DNA of 64,000 bases. Source: Micromussa lordhowensis. Taxonomy: Eukaryota > Cnidaria > Anthozoa > Scleractinia > Lobophylliidae. The notes beneath the pieces were generated by a model that did not search any database, had not been told where the DNA came from, and saw nothing but the letters and a program-made list of their open reading frames with translations. This document shows positions 21,879 through 33,906 of the stretch, in pieces. The stretch is taken from the NCBI GenBank assembly GCA_964020085.1, contig CAXHUQ010001387.1, forward strand, positions 248,001 to 312,000. Direction: 5' to 3'. Numbering within the stretch: the first letter of the stretch is position 1; every line of letters starts with the position of its first letter. The position numbers and the translations under genes are program-made.

Positions 21879-24502
21879 TTGCACTTCAAGTGAATTCTAA
21901 TTAGGGGATGATGGCATTTGCGCCAGGGTGTTTTGAAGCCCCTATAGTCGGCCTACTTTTTTGAGCATTTTGCCTTGGTCCCCCCTTGGCAAAATCTCAG
22001 AGGGTGGCCGATTTCGGTGTCCACGCAAATTTCTCATAACTCGGCTCTGCGGACACTTATGGAGCCGCAGTTTGCAGCAAAGCGTTTTCCTATGTTTGCA
22101 CTTGAAGTGCATACTAATTAGGAGATGATGCCATTTGCGCCAGGGTGTTTTTGAAGCCCCTATAGTCGGCCTACTTTTTTGAGCAGTTTGCCTTGGTCCC
22201 CCCTTAGCAAAATGTCAGAAAATGGCCGATTTAGGTGTCCTTGCCAAATTTGTCATAACTCTGCTCTGCGTACACTTATGGAGCCGCAGTTTGCAGCAAA
22301 ATGTTGTGCTATGTTTGCACTTCAAGTGCATACAAACTAGGAGATGATGCCATTTGCGCCAGGGTGTTTTTGAAGCCCCTATAGTCGGCCTACTTTTTTG
22401 AGCATTTTGCCTTGGTCCCCCCTTGGCAAAATGTCAGAAAATGGCCGATTTAGGTGTCCTTGCCAAATTTGTCATAACTCGGCTCTGCGGACACTTATGG
22501 AGCCGCAGTTTGCAGCAAAATGTTGTGCTATGTTTGCACTTCAAGTGCATACTAATTAGGAGATGATGCCATTTGCGCCAGGGTGTTTTTGAAGCCCCTA
22601 TAGTCGGCCTACTTTTTTGAGCATTTTGCCTTGGTCCCCCCTTGGCAAAATCTTAGAAAATTGCCGATTTAGGTGTCCTTGCCAAATTTGTCATAACTCG
22701 GCTCTGCGGACACTTATGGAGCCGCAGTTTGCAGCAAAATGTTGTGCTATGTTTGCACTTCAAGTGCATACTAATTAGGAGATGATGCCATTTGTGCCAG
22801 GGTGTTTTTGAAGCCCTTATAGTCGGCCTACTTTTTTGAGCATTTTGCCTTGGTCCCCCCTTGGCAAAATGTCAGAAAATGGCCGATTTAGGTGTCCTTG
22901 CTAAATTTGTCATAGCTCGGCTCTGCGGACACTTATGGAGCCGCAGTTTGCAGCAAAATGTTGTGCTATGTTTGCACTTCAAGTGCATACTAATTAGGAG
23001 ATGATGCCATTTGCGCCAGGGTGTTTTTGAAGCCCCTATAGTCGGCCTACTTTTTTGAGCATTTTGCCTTGGTCCCCCCTTGGCAAAATGTCAGAAAATG
23101 GCCGATTTAGGTGTCCTTGCCAAATTTGTCATAACTCGGCTCTGCGGACACTTATGGAGCCGCAGTTTGCAGCAAAATGTTGTGCTATGTTTGCACTTCA
23201 AGTGCATACTAATTAGGAGATGATGCCATTTGTGCCAGGGTGTTTTTGAAGCCCTTATAGTCGGCCTACTTTTTTGAGCATTTTGCCTTGGTCCCCCCTT
23301 GGCAAAATGTCAGAAAATGGCCGATTTAGGTGTCCTTGCAAAATTTGTCATAACTCGGCTCTGCGGACACTTATGGAGCCGCAGTTTGCAGCAAAATGTT
23401 GTGCTATGTTTGCACTTCAAGTGCATACTATTTAGGAGATGATGCCATTTGCGCCAGGGTGTTGTTGAAGCCCCTATAGTCGGCCTAATTTTTTGAGCAT
23501 TTTGCCTTGGTCCCCCCTTGGCAAAATGTCAGAAAATGGCCGATTTAGGTGTCCTTGCCAAATTTGTCATAACTCGGCTCTGCGGCCACTTATGGAGCCG
23601 CTGTTTGCAGCAAAATGTTGTGCTGTGTTTGCACTTCAAGTGCATACTAATTAGGAGATGATGCCATTTCCGCCAGGGTGTTTTTGAAGCCCCTATAGTC
23701 GGCCTACTTATTTGAGCATTTTGCCTTGGTCCCCCCTTAGCAAAATCTCAGAAAATGGCCGATTTAGGTGTCCTAGCCAATTTTGTCATAACTCGGCTCT
23801 GCGGACACTTATGGAGCCGCAGTTTGCAGCAAAATGTTGTGCTATGTTTGCACTTCAAGTGCATACTAATTAAAAGATGATGCCATTTCCGCCAGGGTGT
23901 TTTTGAAGCCCCTATAGTCGGCCTACTTTTTTGAGCATTTTGCCTTGGTCCCCCCTTGGCAAAATCTCAGAAAATGGCCGATTTAGGTGTCCTTGCCAAA
24001 TTTGTCATAACTCGGCTCTGCGGACACTTATGGAGCCGCAGTTTGCAGCAAAATGTTGTGCTATGTTTGCACTTCAAGTGCATACTAATTAGGAGATGAT
24101 GCCATTTGCGCCAGGGTGTTTTGAAGCCCCTATAGTCGGCCTACTTTTTTGAGCATTTTGCCTTGGTCCCCCTTAGCAAAATCTCAGAAAATGGCCGATT
24201 TAGGTGTCCTTGCCAATTTTGTCATAACTCGGCTCTGCGGACACTTATGGAGCCGCAGTTTGCAGCAAAATGTTGTGCTATGTTTGCACTTCAAGTGCAT
24301 ACTAATTAGGAGATGATGCCATTTCCGCCAGGGTGTTTTTGAAGCCCCTCTAGTCGGCCTACTTATTTGAGCATTTTGCCTTGGTCCCCCCTTGGCAAAA
24401 TGTCAGAAAATGGCCGATTTAGGTGTCCTTGCCAAATTTGTCATAACTCGGCTCTGCGGACACTTATGGAGCCGCAGTTTGCAGCAAAATGTTGTGCTAT
24501 GT
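21879..24502 (+). repeat. EcoRI-family HOR unit 3, chimeric (12 monomers, 2624 bp)
   Basis: The left half (to about 23200) copies unit 2 at +2843, including CAGAGGGTGG and CTTAGAAAATTGCCG (near 22652). The right half copies 15323-16630 at +7872, including GTGTTGTTGAAG (23459) and TAATTAAAAGATG (near 23868). The unit therefore lacks the SalI monomer of its neighbours. The switch lies in or near the consensus-like monomer 22976-23194. Confidence 0.85.
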
Positions 24503-27124
24503 TTGCACTTCAAGTGAATTCTAATTAGGGGATGATGGCATTTGCGCCAGGGTGTTTTGAAGCCCCTATAGTCGGCCTACTTTTTTGAGCATTTTGCCTT
24601 GGTCCCCCCTTGGCAAAATGTCAGAAAGTGGCCGATTTCGGTGTCCACGCAAATTTCTCATAACTCGGCTCTGCGGACACTTATGGAGCCGCAGTTTGCA
24701 GCAAAGCGTTTTCTTATGTTTGCACTTGAAGTGCATACTAATTAGGAGATGATGCCATTTGCGCCAGGGTGTTTTTGAAGCCCCTATAGTCGGCCTACTT
24801 TTTTGAGCAGTTTGCCTTGGTCCCCTCTTAGCAAAATGTCAGAAAATGGCCGATTTAGGTGTCCTTGCCAAATTTGTCATAACTCTGCTCTGCGTACACT
24901 TATGGAGCCGCAGTTTGCAGCAAAATGTTGTGCTATGTTTGCACTTCAAGTGCATACAAACTAGGAGATGATGCCATTTGCGCCAGGGTGTTTTTGAAGC
25001 CCCTATAGTCGGCCTACTTTTTTGAGCATTTTGCCTTGGTCCCCCCTTGGCAAAATGTCAGAAAATGGCCGATTTAGGTGTCCTTGCCAAATTTGTCATA
25101 ACTCGGCTCTGCGGACACTTATGGAGCCGCAGTTTGCAGCAAAATGTTGTGCTATGTTTGCACTTCAAGTGCATACTAATTACGAGATGATGCCATTTGC
25201 GCCAGGGTGTTTTTGAAGCCCCTATAGTCAGCCTACTTTTTTGAGCATTTTGCCTTGGTCCCCCCTTGGCAAAATCTCAGAAAATGGCCGATTTAGGTGT
25301 CCTTGCCAAATTTGTCATAACTCGGCTCTGCGGACACTTATGGAGCCGCAGTTTGCAGCAAAATGTTGTGCTATGTTTGCACTTCAAGTGCATACTAATT
25401 AGGAGATGATGCCATTTGCGCCAGGGTGTTTTTGAAGCCCCTATAGTCGGCCTACTTTTTTGAGCATTTTACCTTGGTCCCCCCTTGGCAAAATCTCAGA
25501 AAATGGCCGATTTAGGTGTCCTTGCCAAATTTGTCATAACTCGGCTCTGCGGACACTTATGGAGCCGCAGTTTGCAGCAAAATGTTGTGCTATGTTTGCA
25601 CTTCAAGTGCATACTAATTAGGAGATGATGCCATTTGCGCCAGGGTGTTTTTGAAGCCCCTATAGTCGACATACTTTTTTGAGCATTTTGCCTTGGTCCC
25701 CCCTTGGCAAAATGTCAGAAAATGGCCGATTTAGGTGTCCTTGCCAAATTTGTCATAACTCGGCTCTGCGGACACTTATGGAGCCGCAGTTTGCAGCAAA
25801 ATGTTGTGCTATGTTTGCACTTCAAGTGCATACTAATTAGGAGATGATGCCATTTGCGCCAGGGTGTTTTTGAAGCGCCTATAGTCGGCCTACTTTTTTG
25901 AGCATTTTGCCTTGGTCCCCCCTTGGCAAAATCTCAGAAAATGGCCGATTTAGGTGTCCTTGCCAAATTTGTCATAACTCGGCTCTGCGGACACTTATGG
26001 AGCCGCAGTTTGCAGCAAAATGTTGTGCTATGTTTGCACTTCAAGTGCATACTAATTAGGAGATGATGCCATTTGCGCCAGGGTGTTTTTGAAGCCCCTA
26101 TAGTCGGCCTACTTTTTTGAGCATTTTGCCTTGGTCCCCCCTTAGCAAAATGTCAGAAAATGGCCGATTTAGGTGTCCTTGCCAAATTTGTCATAACTCG
26201 GCTCTGCGGACACTTATGGAGCCGCAGTTTGCAGCAAAATGTTGTGCTATGTTTGCACTTCAAGTGCATACTAATTAGGAGATGATGCCATTTCCTCCAG
26301 GGTGTTTTTGAAGCCCCTATAGTCGGCCTACTTATTTGAGCATTTTGCCTTGGTCCCCCCTTGGCAAAATGTCAGAAAATGGCCGATTTAGGTGTCCTTG
26401 CCAAATTTGTCATAACTCGGCTCTGCGGACACTTATGGAGCCGCAGTTTGCAGCAAAATGTTGTGCTATGTTTGCACTTCAAGTGCATACTAATTAGGAG
26501 ATGATGCCATTTGCGCCAGGGTGTTTTGAAGCCCCTATAGTCGGCCTACTTTTTTGAGCATTTTGCCTTGGTCCCCCTTAGCAAAATCTCAGAAAATGGC
26601 CGATTTAGGTGTCCTTGCCAATTTTGTCATAACTCGGCTCTGCGGACACTTATGGAGCCGCAGTTTGCAGCAAAATGTTGTGCTATGTTTGCACTTCAAG
26701 TGCATACTAATTAGGAGATGATGCCATTTGCGCCAGGGTGTTTTGAAGCCCCTATAGTCGGCCTACTTTTTTGAGCATTTTGCCTTGGTCCCCCTTAGCA
26801 AAATCTCAGAAAATGGCCGATTTAGGTGTCCTTGCCAATTTTGTCATAACTCGGCTCTGCGGACACTTATGGAGCCGCAGTTTGCAGCAAAATGTTGTGC
26901 TATGTTTGCACTTCAAGTGCATACTAATTAGGAGATGATGCCATTTCCGCCAGGGTTTTTTTGAAGCCCCTCTAGTCGGCCTACTTATTTGAGCATTTTG
27001 CCTTGGTCCCCCCTTGGCAAAATGTCAGAAAATGGCCGATTTAGGTGTCCTTGCCAAATTTGTCATAACTCGGCTCTGCGGACACTTATGGAGCCGCAGT
27101 TTGCAGCAAAATGTTGTGCTATGT
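24503..27124 (+). repeat. EcoRI-family HOR unit 4 (12 monomers, 2622 bp)
   Basis: Unit-1-type order with EcoRI at 24516 and SalI at 25665. The 217-bp monomer with GTCCCCCTTAGC and CCAATTTTG is present twice in tandem (26472-26688 and 26689-26905) and the two look identical. Private changes include TTTTCTTATG (near 24708), CCCCTCTTAGC (near 24822) and TTTCCTCCAGG (near 26291). Confidence 0.87.
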
Positions 27125-30100
27125 TTGCACTTCAAGTGAATTCTAATTAGGGGATGATGGCATTTGCGCCAGGGTGTTTTGAAGCCCCTATAGTCGGCCT
27201 ACTTTTTTGAGCATTTTGCCTTGGTCCCCCCTTGGCAAAATGTCAGAAAGTGGCCGATTTCGGTGTCCACGCAAATTTCTCATAACTCGGCTCTGCGGAC
27301 ACTTATGGAGCCGCAGTTTGCAGCAAAGCGTTTTCCTATGTTTGCACTTGAAGTGCATACTAATTAGAAGATGATGCCATTTGCGCGAGGGTGTTTTTGA
27401 AGCCCCTATAGTCGGCCTACTTTTTTGAGCAGTTTGCCTTGGTCCCCCCTTAGCAAAATGTCAGAAAATGGCCGATTTAGGTGTCCTTGCCAAATTTGTC
27501 ATAACTCTGCTCTGCGTACACTTATGGAGCCGCAGTTTGCAGCAAAATGTTGTGCTATGTTTGCACTTCAAGTGCATACAAACTAGGAGATGATGCCATT
27601 TGCGCCAGGGTGTTTTTGAAGCCCCTATAGTCGGCCTACTTTTTTGAGCATTTTGCCTTGGTCCCCCCTTGGCAAAATGTCAGAAAATGGCCGATTTAGG
27701 TGTCCTTGCCAAATTTGTCATAACTCGGCTCTGCGGACACTTATGGAGCCGCAGTTTGCAGCAAAATGTTGTGCTATGTTTGCACTTCAAGTGCATACTA
27801 ATTACGAGATGATGCCATTTGCGCCAGGGTGTTTTTGAAGCCCCTATAGTCGGCCTACTTTTTTGAGCATTTTGCCTTGGTCCCCCCTTGGCAAAATCTC
27901 AGAAAATGGCCGATTTAGGTGTCCTTGCCAAATTTGTCATAACTCGGCTCTGCGGACACTTATGGAGCCGCAGTTTGCAGCAAAATGTTGTGCTATGTTT
28001 GCACTTCAAGTGCATACTAATTAGGAGATGATGCCATTTGCGCCAGGGTGTTTTTGAAGCCCCTATAGTCGGCCTACTTTTTTGAGCATTTTACCTTGGT
28101 CCCCCCTTGGCAAAATCTCAGAAAATGGCCGATTTAGGTGTCCTTGCCAAATTTGTCATAACTCGGCTCTGCGGACACTTATGGAGCCGCAGTTTGCAGC
28201 AAAATGTTGTGCTATGTTTGCACTTCAAGTGCATACTAATTAGGAGATGATGCCATTTGCGCCAGGGTGTTTTTGAAGCCCCTATAGTCGACATACTTTT
28301 TTGAGCATTTTGCCTTGGTCCCCCCTTGGCAAAATGTCAGAAAATGGCCGATTTAGGTGTCCTTGCCAAATTTGTCATAACTCGGCTCTGCGGACACTTA
28401 TGGAGCCGCAGTTTGCAGCAAAATGTTGTGCTATGTTTGCACTTCAAGTGCATACTAATTAGGAGATGATGCCATTTGCGCCAGGGTGTTTTTGAAGCGC
28501 CTATAGTCGGCCTACTTTTTTGAGCATTTTGCCTTGGTCCCCCCTTGGCAAAATCTCAGAAAATGGCCGATTTAGGTGTCCTTGCCAAATTTGTCATAAC
28601 TCGGCTCTGCGGACACTTATGGAGCCGCAGTTTGCAGCAAAATGTTGTGCTATGTTTGCACTTCAAGTGCATACTAATTAGGAGATGATGCCATTTGCGC
28701 CAGGGTGTTTTTGAAGCCCCTATAGTCAGCCTAGTTTTTTGAGCATTTTGCCTTGGTCCCCCCTTAGCAAAATGTCAGAAAATGGCCGATTTAGGTGTCC
28801 TTGCCAAATTTGTCATAACTCGGCTCTGCGGACACTTATGGAGCCGCAGTTTGCAGCAAAATGTTGTGCTATGTTTGCACTTCAAGTGCATACTAATTAG
28901 GAGATGATGCCATTTCCGCCAGGGTGTTTTTGAAGCCCCTATAGTCGGCCTACTTATTTGAGCATTTTGCCTTGGTCCCCCCTTGGCAAAATGTCAGAAA
29001 ATGGCCGATTTAGGTGTCCTTGCCAAATTTGTCATAACTCGGCTCTGCGGACACTTATGGAGCCGCAGTTTGCAGCAAAATGTTGTGCTATGTTTGCACT
29101 TCAAGTGCATACTAATTAGGAGATGATGCCATTTGCGCCAGGGTGTTTTGAAGCCCCCATAGTCAGCCTACTTTTTTGAGCATTTTGCCTTGGTCCCCCC
29201 TTGGCAAAATGTCAGAAAGTGGCCGATTTCGGTGTCCTTGCCAAATTTGTCATAACTCGGCTCTGCGGACACTTATGGAGCCGCAGTTTGCAGCAAAATG
29301 TTTTCCTATGTTTGCACTTCAAGTGCATACTAATTAGGAGATGATGCCATTTGCGCCAGGGTGTTTTTGAAGCCCCTATAGTCGGCCTACTTTTTTGAGC
29401 ATTTTGCCTTGGTCCCCCCTTAGCAAAATGTCAGAAAATGGCCGATTTAGGTGTCCTAGCCAATTTTGTCATAACTCGGCTCTGCGGACACTTATGGAGC
29501 CGCAGTTTGCAGCAAAATGTTGTGCTATGTTTGCACTTCAAGTGCATACTAATTAGGAGATGATGCCATTTCCGCCAGGGTGTTTTTGAAGCCCCTCTAG
29601 TCGGCCTACTTATTTGAGCATTTTGCCTTGGTCCCCCCGTTGGCAAAATGTCAGAAAATGGCCGATTTAGGTGTCCTTGCCAAATTTGTCATAACTCGGC
29701 TCTGCGGACACTTATGGAGCCGCAGTTTGCAGCAAAGCGTTTTCCTATGTTTGCACTTGAAGTGCATACTAATTAGGAGATGATGCCATTTGCGCCAGGG
29801 TGTTTTTGAAGCCCCTATAGTCGGCCTACTTTTTTGAGCAGTTTGCCTTGGTCCCCCCTTAGCAAAATGTCAGAAAATGGCCGATTTAGGTGTCCTTGCC
29901 AAATTTGTCATAACTCTGCTCTGCGTACACTTATGGAGCCGCAGTTTGCAGCAAAATGTTGTGCTATGTTTGCAATTCAAGTGCATATAAACTAGGAGAT
30001 GATGCGATTTGCGCCAGGGTGTTTTTGAAGCCCCTATAGTCGGCCTACTTTTTTGAGCATTTTGCCTTGGTCCCCCCTTGGCAAAATGTCAGAAAGTGGC

Positions 30101-30626
30101 CGATTTCGGTGTCCTTGCCAAATTTGTCATAACTCGGCTCTGCGGACACTTATGGAGCCGCAGTTTGCAGCAAAATGTTGTGCTATGTTTGCACTTCAAG
30201 TGCATATAAACTAGGAGATGATGCGATTTGCGCCAGGGTGTTTTTGAAGCCCCTATAGTCGGCCTACTTTTTTGAGCATTTTGCCTTGGTCCCCCCTTAG
30301 CAAAATGTCAGAAAATGGCCGATTTAGGTGTCCTAGCCAATTTTGTCATAACTCGGCTCTGCGGACACTTATGGAGCCGCAGTTTGCAGCAAAATGTTGT
30401 GCTATGTTTGCACTTCAAGTGCATACTAATTAGGAGATGATGCCATTTCCGCCAGGGTGTTTTTGAAGCCCCTCTAGTCGGCCTACTTATTTGAGCATTT
30501 TGCCTTGGTCCCCCCTTGGCAAAATGTCAGAAAATAGCCGATTTAGGTGTCCTTGCCAAATTTGTCATAACTCGGCTCTGCGGACACTTATGGAGCCGCA
30601 GTTTGCAGCAAAATGTTGTGCTATGT
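27125..30626 (+). repeat. EcoRI-family HOR unit 5, extended (16 monomers, 3502 bp)
   Basis: EcoRI at 27138 and SalI at 28287. The first nine monomers follow the family order. The unit then contains a fusion monomer at 29531-29750: its left side is the last monomer of a unit (TTCCGCC, CCCCTCTAG) and its right side is the EcoRI monomer (AAAGCGTTTTCC at 29734), so an EcoRI site and one monomer's worth of sequence have been lost. Two monomers with CATATAAACTAGG and GATGCGATTTG follow (near 29983 and 30202). The next EcoRI site is at 30640. Confidence 0.83.
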
Positions 30627-33251
30627 TTGCACTTCAAGTGAATTCTAATTAGAGGATGATGGCATTTGCGCCAGGGTGTTTTGAAGCCCCTATAGTCGGC
30701 CTACTTTTTTGAGCATTTTGCCTTGGTCCCCCCTTGGCAAAATGTCAGAAAGTGGCCGATTTCGGTGTCCACGCAAATTTCTCATAACTCGGCTCTGCGG
30801 ACACTTATGGAGCCGCAGTTTGCAGCAAAGCGTTTTCCTATGTTTGCACTTGAAGTGCATACTAATTAGGAGATGATGCCATTTGCGCCAGGGTGTTTTT
30901 GAAGCCCCTATAGTCGGCCTACTTTTTTGAGCAGTTTGCCTTGGTCCCCCCTTAGCAAAATGTCAGAAAATGGCCGATTTAGGTGTCCTTGCCAAATTTG
31001 TCATAACTCTGCTCTGCGTACACTTATGGAGCCGCAGTTTGCAGCAAAATGTTGTGCTATGTTTGCACTTCAAGTGCATACAAACTAGGAGATGATGCGA
31101 TTTGCGCCAGGGTGTTTTTGAAGCCCCTATAGTCGGCCTACTTTTTTGAGCATTTTGCCTTGGTCCCCCCTTGGCAAAATGTCAGAAAATGGCCGATTTA
31201 GGTGTCCTTGCCAAATTTGTCATAACTCGGCTCTGCGGACACTTATGGAGCCGCAGTTTGCAGCAAAATGTTGTGCTATGTTTGCACTTCAAGTGCATAC
31301 TAATTAGGAGATGATGCCATTTGCGCCAGGGTGTTTTTGAAGCCCCTATAGTCAGCCTACTTTTTTGAGCATTTTGCCTTGGTCCCCCCTTGGCAAAATC
31401 TCAGAAAATGGCCGATTTAGGTGTCCTTGCCAAATTTGTCTAACTCGGCTCTGCGGACACTTATGGAGCCGCAGTTTGCAGCAAAATGTTGTGCTATGTT
31501 TGCACTTTAAGTGCATACTAATTAGGAGATGATGCCATTTGCGCCAGGGTGTTTTTGAAGCCCCTATAGTCGGCCTACTTTTTTGAGCATTTTACCTTGG
31601 TCCCCCCTTGGCAAAATCTCAGAAAATGGCCGATTTAGGTGTCCTTGCCAAATTTGTCATAACTCGGCTCTGCGGACACTTATGGAGCCGCAGTTTGCAG
31701 CAAAATGTTGTGCTATGTTTGCACTTCAAGTGCATACTAATTAGGAGATGATGCCATTTGCGCCAGGGTGTTTTTGAAGCCCCTATAGTCGACATACTTT
31801 TTTGAGCATTTTGCCTTGGTCCCCCCTTGGCAAAATGTCAGAAAATGGCCGATTTAGGTGTCCTTGCCAAATTTGTCATAACTCGGCTCTGCGGACACTT
31901 ATGGAGCCGCAGTTTGCAGCAAAATGTTGTGCTATGTTTGCACTTCAAGTGCATACTAATTAGGAGATGATGCCATTTGCGCCAGGGTTTTTTTGAAGCC
32001 CCTATAGTCGGCCTACTTTTTTGAGCATTTTGCCTTGGTCCCCCCTTGGCAAAATCTCAGAAAATGGCCGATTTAGGTGTCCTTGCCAAATTTGTCATAA
32101 CTCGGCTCTGCGGACACTTATGGAGCCGCAGTTTGCAGCAAAATGTTGTGCTATGTTTGCACTTCAAGTGCATACTAATTAGGAGATGATGCCATTTGCG
32201 CCAGGGTGTTTTTGAAGCCCCTATAGTCGGCCTACTTTTTTGAGCATTTTGCCTTGGTCCCCCCTTAGCAAAATGTCAGAAAATGGCCGATTTAGGTGTC
32301 CTTGCCAAATTTGTCATAACTCGGCTCTGCGGACACTTATGGAGCCGCAGTTTGCAGCAAAATGTTGTGCTATGTTTGCACTTCAAGTGCATACTAATTA
32401 GGAGATGATGCCATTTCCGCCAGGGTGTTTTTGAAGCCCCTATAGTCGGCCTACTTATTTGAGCATTTTGCCTTGGTCCCCCCTTGGCAAAATGTCAGAA
32501 AGTGGCCGATTTCGGTGTCCTTGCCAAATTTGTCATAACTCGGCTCTGCGGACACTTATGGAGCCGCAGTTTGCAGCAAAATGTTTTCCTATGTTTGCAC
32601 TTCAAGTGCATACTAATTAGGAGATGATGCCATTTGCGCCAGGGTGTTTTTGAAGCCCCTATAGTCGGCCTACTTTTTTGAGCATTTTGCCTTGGTCCCC
32701 CCTTAGCAAAATGTCAGAAAATGGCCGATTTAGGTGTCCTAGCCAAATTTGTCATAACTCGGCTCTGCGGACACTTATGGAGCCGCAGTTTGCAGCAAAA
32801 TGTTGTGCTATGTTTGCACTTCAAGTGCATACTAATTAGGAGATGATGCCATTTGCGCCAGGTTGTTTTTGAAGCCCCTATAGTCGGCCTACTTTTTTGA
32901 GCATTTTGCCTTGGTCCCCCCTTAGCAAAATCTCAGAAAATGGCCGATTTAGGTGTCCTTGCCAATTTTGTCATAACTCGGCTCTGCGGACACTTATGGA
33001 GCCGCAGTTTGCAGCAAAATGTTGTGCCATGTTTGCACTTCAAGTGCATACTAATTAGGAGATGATGCCATTTCCGCCAGGGTGTTTTTGAAGCCCCTCT
33101 AGTCGGCCTACTTATTTGAGCATTTTGCCTTGGTCCCCCCTTGGCAAAATGTCAGAAAATGGCCGATTTAGGTGTCCTTGCCAAATTTGTCATAACTCGG
33201 CTCTGCGGACACTTATGGAGCCGCAGTTTGCAGCAAAATGTTGTGCTATGT
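30627..33251 (+). repeat. EcoRI-family HOR unit 6 (12 monomers, 2625 bp)
   Basis: EcoRI at 30640 and SalI at 31788. The first nine monomers follow the family order, with a one-base loss in TTTGTCTAACTCGG (near 31436). The last three depart from it: one has GTGGCCGATTTCGG and TTTTCCTATG (near 32500-32590), as in the 12-mer. The EcoRI site does not recur to the right of this unit. Confidence 0.82.
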
Positions 33252-33906
33252 TTGCACTTCAAGTGCATACTAATTAGGAGATGATGCCATTTGTGCCAGG
33301 GTGTTTTGAAGCCCCTATAGTCGGCCTAATTTTTTGAGCATTTTTCCTTGGTCCCCCCTTGGCAAAATGTCAGAAAGTGGCCGATTTCGGTGTCCTTGCC
33401 AAATTTCTCACAACTCGGCTCTGCGGACACTTATGGAGCCGCAGTTTGCAGCAAAATGTTTTCCTATGTTTGCACTTCAAGTGCATACTAATTAGGAGAT
33501 AATGCCATTTGCGCCAGGGTGCTTTTGAAGCCCCTATAGTCGGCCTACTTTTTTGAGCATTTTGCCTTGGTCCCCCCTTGGCAAAATCTCAGAAAATGGC
33601 CGATTTAGGTGTCCTTGCCAAATTTGTCATAACTCGGCTCTGCGGACACTTATGGAGCCGCAGTTTGCAGCAAAATGTTGTGCTATGTTTGCACTTCAAG
33701 TGCATACTAATTAGGAGATGATGCCATTTGTGCCAGGGTGTTTTGAAGCCCCTATAGTCGGCCTACTTTTTTGAGCATTTTTCCTTGGTCCCCCCTTGGC
33801 AAAATGTCAGAAAGTGGCCGATTTCGGTGTCCTTGCCAAATTTCTCACAACTCGGCTCTGCGGACACTTATGGAGCCGCAGTTTGCAGCAAAATGTTTTC
33901 CTATGT
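33252..33906 (+). repeat. Dimer block (1.5 copies of 437 bp)
   Basis: A 218-bp monomer with TTGTGCCAGG, GAGCATTTTTCC, GTGGCCGATTTCGG and CTCACAACTCGG occurs at 33252 and again at 33689, separated by a 219-bp monomer with AGGGTGCTTTTGAAG. The first copy has GCCTAATTTT where the second has GCCTACTTTT. Confidence 0.75.
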
